A DNA stretch of 64,000 nt from Pseudofrankia nepalensis (GCF_016786305.1 NZ_JADWYV010000010.1), one strand, 5' to 3'. Shown: positions 8,534-17,619, counted from the stretch's first letter. The notes: generated by a model not told the origin, from the sequence alone. A program made the numbers and translations.

Positions 8534-9868
8534 TCAGTTCGCGATCGGCGTGTTGCCGAGGACCTTGTACTCGGCGGGGTGGCCCTTGTCGTCGAGGGTG
8601 GTCGTCAGACCGCCGGTGACGCACACGGCCTGCTCTTCCGGAATCGCCTTGCCGTTGCAGCGGAACTTGAGCCCGGCGGCGCCGGGCAGCTCCGTCTCTT
8701 CCATGGCCTTGATGGTCGCGGTGATGCTCTCGGGGGTGATGTCACCCGTGATGCCCTGGGTCGCCGTCTGGAAGCCGTTCATGATGATGAACATGATCAT
8801 GCTGTCCTGGAAGGACAGGTCGACGTCCTTGCCGTAGGTCTCGGCGACCTCGGTGTAGAGGCGCATCGACGGGCTGTCCGGGCCGATCGGGGCGGTGGCG
8901 CTGATGACCATGCCCTTGAGCGTGCTGCCGGAGACCGAGGTGCGGGTGGAGTCCGTGATGCACTGGGAGATGGCGCTGATGGTGCCGGTGAAGCCGACGG
9001 CCTTGAGGCCGTTCATCGCGCTGATGCAGAACGAGTCGTTGCCGATGATGAAGACCTCGTCGGAGCCGTTGGCGGCGACCTGCTGCATCTGGGGGGTCAT
9101 GTCGGCGGTGCCGGGGGCGACGCGGACGAGTTCGTAGTCGATGCCGGCCTTCTCGAACAGGGGCGGCGCGACCTCCTGCGCGGAGTGCAGGGCGGCGGGG
9201 ACGTCGATGACGACGGTGGTGACCTTCTTGTTGCCCTGGTCCTGGGCGACCTGGATCGGCAGTTGGATGGTGGGGAAGGTCGGGTTGCCCAGGGTGAAGG
9301 TCGTCGGGCTGGAGAGCAGGCCGGGGTCGCTCGAGCCGTAGAGCATGACGGGGATCTTGGCGTCGTTCAGTGGCTTCCACGCGCTCTCGACGACGCCGGA
9401 GGTGCCGATGAGGACGGCGGAGACGTCCTTCTCGACCAGCTCGTTGCCGCAGTCGGTGGCCTTGGACGGGTCGCCCAGGGTCTCGCAGAGCGAGATCTCG
9501 ATGGGCCGGCCGCCGATCCCGGACTTGTGTTCGTTGAGGTACTTGGTGGTGGCCTCGACGATCTTGTTGTCGTTGGTGTGGTCGGCGGTCGGGCTGGCCC
9601 CGTCCGTGATCACGCCGATCTTGACGGGCTCCCCGGTCGCCTGGGCGATCGGGCCGAGGATGCTCCCGGAGGCCGCGGGGCTGCTGGCCGCGGGGGAGGG
9701 CTCGTCGGAGTCGCCGCCACAGGCCGAGACGAACGCCAGGCTCGCGGCGAGGACCGCGACGCCGGCCAGCCTTAACCCGGTCGGCCCGCTGGGCGACTTC
9801 TCGGATACGCCGGTCCGGGATGCCCGGGCGACGGCCTGTCGACCGCCCAGTACACGGATGGGTGACAT
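8534..9868 (-). CDS. Branched-chain amino-acid-type ABC substrate-binding lipoprotein
   Basis: 444 residues with an unusually long n-region, then a hydrophobic stretch and lipobox FVSAC giving lipidated Cys50. The mature part is a periplasmic-binding-protein type I fold (KIGVITDG, YLNEHKSGIGGRPIEI, CETLGDPSKATDCGN, GNDSFCISAMNGLKAVG). A GGAGGAGA ribosome site precedes the ATG at 9868. No permease or ATPase genes are nearby, so it is an orphan binding protein; its location beside CaiB suggests uptake or sensing of an organic acid, which is inference. It is strikingly similar to the protein at 60809-62104. Confidence 0.85.
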   Translation of the reverse strand: MSPIRVLGGRQAVARASRTGVSEKSPSGPTGLRLAGVAVLAASLAFVSACGGDSDEPSPAASSPAASGSILGPIAQATGEPVKIGVITDGASPTADHTNDNKIVEATTKYLNEHKSGIGGRPIEISLCETLGDPSKATDCGNELVEKDVSAVLIGTSGVVESAWKPLNDAKIPVMLYGSSDPGLLSSPTTFTLGNPTFPTIQLPIQVAQDQGNKKVTTVVIDVPAALHSAQEVAPPLFEKAGIDYELVRVAPGTADMTPQMQQVAANGSDEVFIIGNDSFCISAMNGLKAVGFTGTISAISQCITDSTRTSVSGSTLKGMVISATAPIGPDSPSMRLYTEVAETYGKDVDLSFQDSMIMFIIMNGFQTATQGITGDITPESITATIKAMEETELPGAAGLKFRCNGKAIPEEQAVCVTGGLTTTLDDKGHPAEYKVLGNTPIAN

Positions 9869-10054
9869 GTTCTCCTCCTTGTTGACGAACGTCTGGTGGT
9901 CGATCGCTGAGTCGGTGATCGCGGGAATCTCGCCGACCGCCGAGGCGGCGAGGGGAGTCGGACACCAACCCTTCGGGATCTTGAGATCAACGATCTTGCT
10001 GGTGTCAGGGGTGCGCCTGTGTGGCGATGAGGTCGTTGGAGGCTCGGCGCGCCG

Positions 10055-10245
10055 CTAGAAGACCCGGCGCTTGGTCGGCATCACCGCGCTGCCGGACGGC
10101 GCGAGGCCGCACATGGCGTCGGCACACTCGACATGCCCGGTCTTGATGGCGTTGGCGCCCCGGCCAGCTGGGAGTGCCGCGGCCACAGGACAAAGGCGTG
10201 TTTGGCGACCTCGGGTACCTGGACGTCGCGCATCACCGCGGTCAT
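10055..10245 (-). pseudogene. Decayed duplicate of CaiB CoA-transferase 5' end
   Basis: Reading the minus strand from the ATG at 10245 gives MTAVMRDVQVPEVAKHAF, nearly the start of the CaiB gene at 8358 (MTAVMRGVRVLEVAEHTF). After about 20 codons the frame shifts; the later sequence in another frame gives AIKTGHVECADAMCGLAPSG, matching CaiB residues about 33-52. It ends at a stop at 10055. A GGGGGAGG site upstream of the ATG survives. This is a truncated and frameshifted copy of the neighbouring gene. Confidence 0.75.
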
Positions 10246-10391
10246 GGCACCTCCCCCTTGATACCCCTCCAGTTCGGACCGGCCACGCCCGTCCCGGGTC
10301 CCGGGACGGGCGTAGGAACAGGCGGCGGACCCGGATCGCGGCTACCTGTGCCGCCTATATGCGTGCACTGCTCGCTTTTCGTGAGGGCGAG

Positions 10392-10412
10392 TATGCGAGT
10401 CTTGCTCGCATA
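10392..10412. promoter_or_regulatory. Inverted repeat, probable TetR operator
   Basis: TATGCGAG (10392-10399) and CTCGCATA (10405-10412) are perfect 8-bp arms around a 5-nt spacer. The site ends 8 bp before the GTG at 10421 of the TetR-family gene, the place expected for autoregulation. Confidence 0.6.
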
Positions 10413-10420
10413 GTGTCAAG

Positions 10421-11242
10421 GTGGTGTTCGATGGTGAGGTGCAGCGGCGATCACTTGCGGAGTCAGGCGGGAAACCGCCCCACGGGTGCGCTCCGGGCGC
10501 CGCCGAGCCCGCCGAGCCCGGGTCGGCCCGGTGGTGGACGGAACGTGTCGCCCGCCGACGCCGCCCCCGCGCCGGTGGTCTGTCCACCGAGCGCATCGTG
10601 GAGGCGGCCCTGGACGTCCTGCGCGCGGGCGGCGTCGAGGCGCTGACGGTGCGGGCCGTCGCGCAACGGCTGCACACCAGCAGCCCCTCGCTGTACCGGC
10701 ACATCGCGAGCCGCGACGAGCTGATCACGCTGATCGCCGACCACGTCCTGGCGGACGTCCGCCTTGTGGCCACCGGGCGGGGCTGGCGCGCCGATGCCGA
10801 GGGGCTCATGCGCGAGCTTCGCCGGGTGCTCCTCGCCCAGCCGCTGCCCCCGTCGGCGGGACGGAGCAGGCCGGGGTACGGGCCGAACACGCTGCGCCTC
10901 GTCGACGCCGCGCTCGCCCTGTTCCTCGACGCCGGGCTGACCGCCGGGCAGGCCGGCCGCGCGGCCGCCGTGATGATCCAGTTCGTGGCCGGGGTCGTCG
11001 ACATCGAGCGCAGCGCCGCCGGTCGCGGATCGCGCGGCGCCACCGGCGCCGACGGCTTCGACCAACTCCTTTCCGGGCTGCCCGCCGACCAGTTCGCCGC
11101 CCTGCGCGCGGCCGGCGCGGCATATGTGTCCGTGCCCTCCGAGGAGGTCTTCTCCTACGGCATGGCCCGTTTCCTCGACGGCATCGCCAGTGAGCTGTCC
11201 GCCGCCGGCGGGTCCGGCACGTCGCCTCCCGTGGATCCCTGA
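10421..11242 (+). CDS. TetR/AcrR family transcriptional regulator
   Basis: Up to 273 residues; the start could be GTG 10421 or a later codon because the first 45 residues are low in structure and TetR proteins normally begin close to the helix-turn-helix. The DNA-binding domain spans roughly residues 50-100 (STERIVEAALDVLRAGG, then LTVRAVAQRLHTSSPSLYRHI). The C-terminal half is a ligand-binding helical domain (AGVVDIERSA, then YGMARFLDGI). An 8-bp inverted repeat lies immediately upstream. It is divergent from the CaiB/binding-protein group and probably represses that group and itself. Confidence 0.8.
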   Translation: MVFDGEVQRRSLAESGGKPPHGCAPGAAEPAEPGSARWWTERVARRRRPRAGGLSTERIVEAALDVLRAGGVEALTVRAVAQRLHTSSPSLYRHIASRDELITLIADHVLADVRLVATGRGWRADAEGLMRELRRVLLAQPLPPSAGRSRPGYGPNTLRLVDAALALFLDAGLTAGQAGRAAAVMIQFVAGVVDIERSAAGRGSRGATGADGFDQLLSGLPADQFAALRAAGAAYVSVPSEEVFSYGMARFLDGIASELSAAGGSGTSPPVDP

Positions 11243-11517
11243 CAGCGCGAACCGCCGCAACCGGCGTGGCGCACGGCGCGCGGCCCCGACCGCGGGAGCG
11301 GCGGGTGGTTCTCCGCCGCGGACGATCGCGATCCCGGTGCCGGCAGGGACCGCGTCGCACAGCGGCGGTGCCTGCCATCGCGGTCGCCGCGAGGCACGCG
11401 AGGCGGTAGACGCGACAGCGTGAACGCATGGGTGACGCCGAGGCAGGTCAGCCCAAGCAGCGCGCGGGGGCACCCTCGCGCAGCCACCGATCCGACGAGC
11501 GAGAGGTGCCCAGCACG

Positions 11518-12282
11518 ATGTGTTCCGATCGATCCGCCGAGGCGCACGACCTGTCCGCGGTGCCGCTTCCGCCGGACACCGTGGGTCTGCTGGAGGGGCT
11601 GACCACCACCCGGGCGATCCGGCGTTACCGTGACGAGCCGGTGCCCGACGAGGCGCTGCGGGCGATCCTGTTCGCCGCGACCCGGGCACCGAGCGGGTCC
11701 AATCGGCAGCCGTTCCGGTTCCTGGTGCTGACCGACGGCCCGAACGCCCAGGCGGCAAAGAAGATCATCGGCGCCGGCGCGCGCCGGATCTGGGGTGGTA
11801 AGCGGACCGCGGACCAGTACGAGCAGGGCTCCGGGGCGGTGGCCGACTCGCCCAAGGCCCGGATGGCGCGGACGATGCAGGAGTTCGTGGACGCCTTCGA
11901 GCGGGTGCCCGTGCTGATCCTGCCGTGCCTCGTCCGTTACCGTGACCCGATGCCCAGCGAGGGCGCGTCGGTGTATCCGGCCTGCCAGAACCTGCTGGTC
12001 GCGACGCGGGCCCTGGGCTACGGCGGCGTGTTCACGGGCTTCAACTTCGCCGTCGACGCGGAGCTGCGGGAGTTGCTGGGGGTGCCCGACAACGTGTTCA
12101 TCGCGGGCACCATCACGCTGGGCCGACCGGTCGGCCGTCAGGGACCGGTACGGCGCCGGCCGATGCCGGAACTCGTGTACGGCGAGCGTTGGGACGAGCC
12201 CGCGCCGTGGGCGATCGACCCACCGGGTACCGCCTTCACCTCCGCGGGGCCGCCGAGATCCGCCACGCGCCACGAAGAATAG
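11518..12282 (+). CDS. Nitroreductase family protein
   Basis: 254 residues from the ATG at 11518, with GAGAGG 11 bp upstream; an upstream start at 11428 would add 30 low-complexity residues. FMN-binding hallmarks are present: TTRAIRRYRDEPVPDEALRAIL, then ATRAPSGSNRQPFRFLVL near the start, and ALGYGGVFTGFN with LLGVPDNVFIAGTITLGRP near the end. These enzymes are homodimers reducing nitro groups, quinones or enones with NAD(P)H. It is the last plus-strand gene before a convergent binding-protein gene. Substrate unknown. Confidence 0.85.
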   Translation: MCSDRSAEAHDLSAVPLPPDTVGLLEGLTTTRAIRRYRDEPVPDEALRAILFAATRAPSGSNRQPFRFLVLTDGPNAQAAKKIIGAGARRIWGGKRTADQYEQGSGAVADSPKARMARTMQEFVDAFERVPVLILPCLVRYRDPMPSEGASVYPACQNLLVATRALGYGGVFTGFNFAVDAELRELLGVPDNVFIAGTITLGRPVGRQGPVRRRPMPELVYGERWDEPAPWAIDPPGTAFTSAGPPRSATRHEE

Positions 12283-12313
12283 GCAAGTGGATCGCGCCTG
12301 GTAGGCGGAGGGG

Positions 12314-13585
12314 TCACTGGTTCGAGAGCACCTCGCCGCACCAGAACCCGGCGTGGTCGAGCGCGGCCGGCGGCGGGACCATGGCGAAGCTGCTTCCTGT
12401 CGGGTCCACCTTGGTGAAGGTCTCGCAGACCTGGGGCTCCTTGGGCTTCGACAGGTCGACCGGGGGGATCAGCCCGCTGCCGGTGAAGTCGGTTACCTGG
12501 CGGAGCTTGTCGATGAACATGGCGCGAGTCGGGCAGGAGCCCGCGAGCAGGAGGCCCTGGATCATCTGGTCCGCGGCCACGTAGGACGAGATGGCGATCT
12601 CGTCGCTGGCGTCCGCCAGTTCGGGTGAGTAGACGCTCACCGCGTTGCTGTAAGCAGCCATCGCTGGCGAGTCCGGCGGGGCGAAACCCGAGATCGTGGA
12701 TAGCCCGGCCATCCCGGAGCCGAATGTCGCGAGCACCGAGGCGCTGACACCGGCGGTGTTCAGCGCGACGTTGATCGGGGCCCCGAGGCCCTTGGCCCGG
12801 GAGTAGATGTCGACGAAGTCAGCGACATGCGCGGTCCCGACCAGCGCGTCGGCTCCGGACCGATTCAACTGATCGGCGATGTTCGCCGCGCTGCTGATTC
12901 CGTGGGTGAACTCGAACTCCCTGACGACCTCGACGCCGCGACTTCGCAGACTGGAGGCGAGCGCCGCGGACAGGTCCGGTGCCGCCGCCGTGCTCGAGTC
13001 AACGACGATGACGGCCTTGGTGCCGCCCTGCGCCTTGAGGTAGTCGCCGAAGGTCGAGACGGTGCCCTTGTTGAACAGGTTGCCGAAGTGAAAGACGTTG
13101 GGGTGGTCGCTCCAGTCGGCGCTGGAGGCGAACCCCGTGACCGGGACGTTCTTGGACTGCAGCCATTCCGCCGCGCCGCTGAGGTTCAGCGTGAGCGCGA
13201 CGAGTCCGAAGACCCGCTGGTTGTTGACGAGGTCACGCGTCGCCCGGGAGAACCCCGAGGCGGTGGTCTGGTCGTCGCCCCAGACCAGGTCGATGCCGCG
13301 TCCGTGTATGCCGCCGTCGGCGTTCTGCAGATGCACCCGGGCGTCGACCGCGCTGCGCGCTCCCTTGAACATGTCGACGATCCCGGGGGGCCCGGTGTCG
13401 GGGAGCACCAGCCCGATCTTGATGGAGGTTGCCGTCACGCCCGGTTCCTGGGTCTCGCACGATATCGCCGTGACGCTGGGCGCAGGCGACGACGTCCCGC
13501 AACCGCCGAGGACGGCTGGCAAGCCGACGAGCAGCGTCGCGAGGGCCGCGGTGCCCGTCCGCTCGCATAATCGGGTCAGGATCAT
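12314..13585 (-). CDS. Branched-chain-type ABC substrate-binding lipoprotein
   Basis: 423 residues with a signal peptide and lipobox VLGGC, giving lipidated Cys29. The mature protein is a type I periplasmic-binding fold (SIKIGLVLPDTGPPG, AVDARVHLQNADGGIHGR, GLVALTLNLSGAAEWL). It differs from the two related binding proteins at 8.5 and 60.8 kb and so probably binds another ligand. There is again no adjacent permease or ATPase. A GGAAAGG site precedes the ATG at 13585. Role inferred: extracellular capture of a small carboxylated or hydrophobic compound. Confidence 0.85.
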   Translation of the reverse strand: MILTRLCERTGTAALATLLVGLPAVLGGCGTSSPAPSVTAISCETQEPGVTATSIKIGLVLPDTGPPGIVDMFKGARSAVDARVHLQNADGGIHGRGIDLVWGDDQTTASGFSRATRDLVNNQRVFGLVALTLNLSGAAEWLQSKNVPVTGFASSADWSDHPNVFHFGNLFNKGTVSTFGDYLKAQGGTKAVIVVDSSTAAAPDLSAALASSLRSRGVEVVREFEFTHGISSAANIADQLNRSGADALVGTAHVADFVDIYSRAKGLGAPINVALNTAGVSASVLATFGSGMAGLSTISGFAPPDSPAMAAYSNAVSVYSPELADASDEIAISSYVAADQMIQGLLLAGSCPTRAMFIDKLRQVTDFTGSGLIPPVDLSKPKEPQVCETFTKVDPTGSSFAMVPPPAALDHAGFWCGEVLSNQ

Positions 13586-14056
13586 GAGGCGGTGCCTTTC
13601 CTTGTTGATCTATAATCGCGAGGCCGCCACCTGGGCGCTGTCGCCGACCTGCCGGCGCCACCAGGACCGCCGCCGGCACGCGACCTACGCGAGACGCGGT
13701 GACGCCCCGCCACGGGAGGCCGCGTGCCCCCAAGGCCCGGACAGCCCGCCGACCCGGCGATCCCGCCACGCGACGGCGAAAGGGCCGGCCGCGGTGCCCT
13801 CCAGGCGAGAGCCGGATTACGGAAGTCGAACGGAGATCGAAGGACATCCCGGGCCGCTCGTCACCGCGCCCCGCTACCTCCTTCCGCGAGCCAGCTCCCG
13901 CGCTGCACGGCGGCGTGCCGACAAGGGCACCTCGACGCCCGGAGCGGTCGCCTCCGGACCACCGTCGGAAATTAGCGCTACTAGAGCCGCACCAATATGG
14001 CTGATCGGACCGGGCCTGACAAGCCGCCAGACACGCTCCACCGGCTGGATGGCGCT
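13586..14056. other. Intergenic region, no gene recognised
   Basis: About 470 bp upstream of one minus-strand gene and downstream of another. Several Arg/Pro-rich frames cross it but none has a recognisable domain or a credible ribosome binding site. An 8-bp palindrome TAGCGCTA lies near 13975. Confidence 0.4.
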
Positions 14057-15571
14057 CTACTGAGGGAAGAGCTGGTCGGCCGTGGTCGCCGCGGTGGCCT
14101 TGATGGTCTCGGCGTCACGGTCCAGGAAGTATCCGGCGTTGACCGCGCGGTCGACGGCGTTGTTGTAGGCGGTCAGGTAGTCCTGCCGGCTCGGGTAGAG
14201 GGCGTGTACCTGGTCGGCGGGGAAAGGTCTCATCGAGCCGAACAGCGAGGCTCTCAGATCGGCGCCCTCGACGCTGCCACTGTAGGTGGCGATCGGCACC
14301 TCCAGCTCGGGCATCCGGATGCCGCCGAGCGCGTTGCCGTGCTGGTCGCGCTGGATCTGTGGCGGGTCGCCCTTGAGGGTGATGAGTGGCAGCTTCGGTG
14401 GTGCCGCGCCGTCGCGGGACCAGGCGGTGAGGTGCTGGCGGGCGGCGGACATCACCGGAAGCCAGTCGACCGAGTTCGGCTGGGTCGGCGTGCCGACCGC
14501 GCCGGAGGTGGATCCGGAGGCGCCGGTCGGCAGTGTCAGCCCGTCCCGGGTGAGGGTGGCGATGACGTCGCCGATGCTGCCCGCGCCCGCGCCGGCGTGC
14601 GCGGCACCCGCGATCTCCCAGGTGCGCGACGTGTCCGAGTCGGGCTGACGAGCCGGGTACAGCGACTCGGCCTCGGTCTCCGTGGTCACCAGGATTACCG
14701 GAATGCCGAGGTCGTCGCGGATGCGGACCGGCGGGCGGCCGAAGACGGCGTCGACGTTCTCGGTCTGGCCGGTGGGGGTGTCGAAGCTCGCCGCGTGGCC
14801 GAAGCTCGCGACCGGCAGCGCCCCGTCCAGCGCGTTGGCCAGGGGTTGGACCCCGTTCAGGTAGGCGGTGAGGCGGATGGCGGACTGGGACGCCCCGGTG
14901 CCGAACACCCGGCGCACGTCCAGGCCGCTCATGGGGTCGACCGGTAGATCGCCGCGGTCACGGCCGACGAGGAGTGCGGCCTTGGTGAAGATGTCGAAGG
15001 AGAACGCGTCACCGGGATGGGTCAGCGTGCCGTACCGTTCGGGATCCCAGGCGCGCAGGCCATTGCCCTCTGCGCCGGGAACGCCGTCCAGTCCGATCTT
15101 CTGCGCCGACACGTAGACGATGGCGTCGCCGTCGCGCAGACTCGCCCGGGTGATGTCGCCGATCTCGAATCCGGCGGTCACGTTGACCCAGCTCAGCCAC
15201 ACCGTTCCGCTGAACTTCGCCGGGTCCGACGGCCGCATGACGAGTAACCGGGTCTTGAACGGCTCGGTACGGTCGGGTCTCAGCGTCCACCGGCCGTCGG
15301 TGCCGAGTTCGGTGCCGTCGGCGGGGGCGTAGGCGGTGGCCTGCCCGCCGAACAGGAACTCCTGCGAGAGGTAGCCGTACTCCGCGAGATCGAACGCGGG
15401 TTCGGCGAACGCGTTCGGCCGGGCCCCGGTGGTGACTGGTCCGGTGACGGTCACGCCGCGCAGCGACGGCCGTTCTCCGGCTCCCTGATCGCCGCCCCCG
15501 TCACCGCAGGCCGCGGCGCCCAGCAACACCGCCATCAGCACAATTCCGGTCCGTCGTCGAGGTAATCGCAT
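14057..15571 (-). CDS. Secreted alpha/beta hydrolase domain lipoprotein
   Basis: 504 residues from the ATG at 15571, chosen because GGAG lies 5 nt upstream. A Tat-less signal peptide with RRR n-region and lipobox GAAAC gives Cys22. The large domain matches the alpha/beta hydrolase-domain family of about 450-500 residues: FLFGGQATAY near the start, then a nucleophile elbow GTGASQSAIR with Ser228, and EIAGAAHAG supplying the likely catalytic His. Such proteins are exported esterase-like hydrolases of unknown substrate. Two palindromes sit 60-95 bp upstream of the start and may be operators. The gene stands alone. Confidence 0.75.
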   Translation of the reverse strand: MRLPRRRTGIVLMAVLLGAAACGDGGGDQGAGERPSLRGVTVTGPVTTGARPNAFAEPAFDLAEYGYLSQEFLFGGQATAYAPADGTELGTDGRWTLRPDRTEPFKTRLLVMRPSDPAKFSGTVWLSWVNVTAGFEIGDITRASLRDGDAIVYVSAQKIGLDGVPGAEGNGLRAWDPERYGTLTHPGDAFSFDIFTKAALLVGRDRGDLPVDPMSGLDVRRVFGTGASQSAIRLTAYLNGVQPLANALDGALPVASFGHAASFDTPTGQTENVDAVFGRPPVRIRDDLGIPVILVTTETEAESLYPARQPDSDTSRTWEIAGAAHAGAGAGSIGDVIATLTRDGLTLPTGASGSTSGAVGTPTQPNSVDWLPVMSAARQHLTAWSRDGAAPPKLPLITLKGDPPQIQRDQHGNALGGIRMPELEVPIATYSGSVEGADLRASLFGSMRPFPADQVHALYPSRQDYLTAYNNAVDRAVNAGYFLDRDAETIKATAATTADQLFPQ

Positions 15572-15630
15572 GTCCACTCCAGCTCCCTGCCGGTGTCGTC
15601 ACATGCCTCCACGACGACCACGCGACAATT

Positions 15631-15664
15631 CCTGATCATCAGGACCGCTGTGACACTAGTGTCA
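15631..15664. promoter_or_regulatory. Two palindromes upstream of the alpha/beta hydrolase
   Basis: CCTGATCATCAGG (15631-15643) and TGACACTAGTGTCA (15651-15664) are perfect palindromes 7 bp apart, 60-95 bp upstream of the minus-strand start at 15571. The second looks like a TetR-type operator. No regulator gene is adjacent. Confidence 0.55.
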
Positions 15665-15934
15665 TAGTGCGAGGAGGGTCAACGCGCAACGTCGCTCATG
15701 TCGTGGCGCCAGCGCACTCGTATCGGCACCGCGCGGTGGCCGCCGCCAGGCTCGATGAGCTCGGGGTGCGCGCGGCGGGTGGAACGCGCTCGCTGGTCGG
15801 CCGCGTCGCGCGGTCATCGAGTCGACCGCCGCTGTCGAGGTGGCGGGACGGTGGCCGATGAACGCGAGCCGCTCGCTGTCGCGGACCGAGATCATCGCTT
15901 TGGGGACCGTCCCAACCAGCGTGACCAGACAGGA
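15665..15934. other. Intergenic region, no gene recognised
   Basis: Together with the operator region this leaves about 360 bp between the hydrolase start and the kptA stop. No frame here has recognisable content. Confidence 0.4.
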
Positions 15935-16519
15935 TCAGAGACGCTGATCGGGGGCGTGGAGGTAGCGGGCGGGAACGGTGTCGGCGAGCCAGACCAGGTG
16001 GTTGCCCTGGTAGAAGGGGAGGCCGGTCTCGGCGGCGGTCGCGGCGTCGACCAGGAGGATGATCGGGTTGGGGCTCTTGCGGAGGCCGACCGAGGTCGCC
16101 GTCTCGCGGTCGGCGGACAGGTGGACGTACTGGCGTCCCATCGGGAGCAAACCGTCGGTCCTGATCGTCGTCCAGCTTTCCGGGGCGGTGCCGTGGAACA
16201 GCGTCGCGGGCGGGGTGGTCGGGACTCTTCTGATCCGGCCGGTCAGTGAGTGGCCGTAGAGCGCTCGGATGCGTTCACCGTCGCGTTCGTGGCGCGGCTT
16301 TGTGGCGGTTTCGAGCATCCGTTCCAGCGAGACGCGGTCGACCGACGTCCACCGGCCGCCTTTTTCGCGGAGCGCCGCGATGAGCTGGTCGACCGGCGTC
16401 CAGCCTTCGTCATCCAGTTCGAGCTCGTAGAGCCAGGGTTCGTGCCGAAGGGCGTGGGAAACGGCGCGACTCAGGTCGACGCTACTCACCGTACTGGAGT
16501 TGTCGTCTTCCGCTGGCAT
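15935..16519 (-). CDS. kptA: RNA 2'-phosphotransferase (KptA/Tpt1)
   Basis: 194 residues from ATG 16519, with GAGGGA upstream. The full Tpt1/KptA pattern is visible: SHALRHEPW (Arg25, His26 of the catalytic set), DDEGWTPVDQL, IRALYGHS, PPATLFHGT, GLLPMGRQYVHLS, VGLRKSPNPIILLVDA, and NHLVWLADTVPARYL. The enzyme removes an internal 2'-phosphate from RNA using NAD+, giving ADP-ribose 1'',2''-cyclic phosphate. In eukaryotes it finishes tRNA splicing; in bacteria, which lack that pathway, its natural substrate is unclear (RNA repair or ADP-ribosylation of nucleic acid ends have been proposed). It stands alone here. Confidence 0.9.
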   Translation of the reverse strand: MPAEDDNSSTVSSVDLSRAVSHALRHEPWLYELELDDEGWTPVDQLIAALREKGGRWTSVDRVSLERMLETATKPRHERDGERIRALYGHSLTGRIRRVPTTPPATLFHGTAPESWTTIRTDGLLPMGRQYVHLSADRETATSVGLRKSPNPIILLVDAATAAETGLPFYQGNHLVWLADTVPARYLHAPDQRL

Positions 16520-16704
16520 GGATCATCCCTCGTCGCGGTCTCGTCGTCACCGGAGCCGTCACTATAGATCAGCCACGCTGTCGTGAGGGCGGCACGGCGA
16601 CGACGCCGTAACGGCTGCCGGTCGCGGCCGCTGAGGACCGGACACAGGGCATTGGCAGACAGGATGACCGGAGTGCGGGGCCGGCGGATCGTCGCGCCGG
16701 ATCC

Positions 16705-16741
16705 GCGGGTAGCCCGGAGTGAGTTCCCCCAGGCTACCCGC
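16705..16741 (-). terminator. Hairpin downstream of the HNH nuclease gene
   Basis: GCGGGTAGCC (16705-16714) and GGCTACCCGC (16732-16741) make a perfect 10-bp stem with a 17-nt loop, 10 bp beyond the stop of the HNH gene. There is no U-tract, so it may be a transcript-end stabiliser or a weak terminator. Confidence 0.5.
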
Positions 16742-16751
16742 CGTCAGTCCG

Positions 16752-17387
16752 TCAGCAGGAGTTCAGCGTGTTTGTGAGGGTGGACTTCTCCGCGCTGTCG
16801 ACGCTCAGGTGGTAGTAGTACTTCACCTGGACCCAGGCCCGTGCGTAGGTGCAGCGGAAGGAGGCCAGCGGGGGCTGCCATTCGGCGGGGTCCTTGTCGC
16901 CTTTGGCCTGGTTGACGTTGTCGGTGACGGCCCACAGTTCGGGTCCGCCGAGGTCGTTCGCGTAGGTCTGGCGCTGCGCGGTGGTCCAGGCCCAGGCTCC
17001 GGACGCCCAGGCTTCGGCGAGCGGCACCATGTGGTCGATGTCGACGTCGGAGGCGTTGGTCCAGGTGGCTCCGTCGAAGGGGCTGTACCAGGATCCGGAG
17101 GTGGGTGCGCAGCTGCTGTTCACGACCACGCCGGTGCCGTCGCGCTTGAGTACCTGTTCGCGGGTGTTGCACGTTCCGCTGATGGTGATCCAGTGGGGGA
17201 ACAGGTCCCGGTTGTAGGTGGACGCGTGCGATTCCGCGGTGACCGTCAGCGTGTTGAGTCGGCTCAGCGCGGTGCTCGCCGACGGAATGTTCGGGGGAGT
17301 GGCTCCCGCGGGGCTTGCCGCGAACAGCGCAGCCAGGATCGTGGCCGCCAGGACGACGGCGGCCGTTTTGAGGGTCCGAGGGGTCAC
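16752..17387 (-). CDS. Secreted HNH-family endonuclease
   Basis: 211 residues from the GTG at 17387, which has AGGAG 7 nt upstream; the longer frame to 17609 is not supported. A classic Sec signal peptide (residues 1-29, cleavage after AGA) is followed by a domain of the secreted actinobacterial HNH/DUF1524-like type. The nuclease core is DVDIDHMVPLAEAW with Asp118 and His119, then NDLGGPELWAVTDNVNQAKGDKDPAEW, giving the Asn and Asp/His ligands. Two Cys pairs could form disulfides, in keeping with export. It probably degrades extracellular DNA for nutrition or competition. No immunity gene is adjacent. Confidence 0.85.
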   Translation of the reverse strand: MTPRTLKTAAVVLAATILAALFAASPAGATPPNIPSASTALSRLNTLTVTAESHASTYNRDLFPHWITISGTCNTREQVLKRDGTGVVVNSSCAPTSGSWYSPFDGATWTNASDVDIDHMVPLAEAWASGAWAWTTAQRQTYANDLGGPELWAVTDNVNQAKGDKDPAEWQPPLASFRCTYARAWVQVKYYYHLSVDSAEKSTLTNTLNSC

Positions 17388-17619
17388 AGCGTACTCCTGA
17401 CCGGTCTCGCCGTCGCCGCGTGGAATCCGGCGTGGGGGCACGGCGAAACCCAGGAGAGGATCGCAGGGCATTACCAGCCGATCGTTGCTGTGCGCGGGAA
17501 TAGATGGTGAACCTTCAGGTGGCACGGCAGGTTTGGGCGAAGTTCGGCGTCGTTTACGCGACGTCGCCCTGAACATTTCATGTATTTCGGCCTGTCGGCA
17601 TCTCCGCACCCCCGATCGG
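17388..17619. other. Intergenic region upstream of the HNH gene
   Basis: Presumed promoter region of the secreted nuclease and 5' border of a decayed methyltransferase. No intact gene is seen. Confidence 0.35.

Noticed and set aside
12300..12360. GGTTCGAGAGCACC and ...CACCA near 12320-12350 look like a tRNA T-arm and 3' end.
   Set aside because: The sequence is the coding end of the binding-protein gene (CGEVLSNQ) and no acceptor, D or anticodon stems pair upstream.
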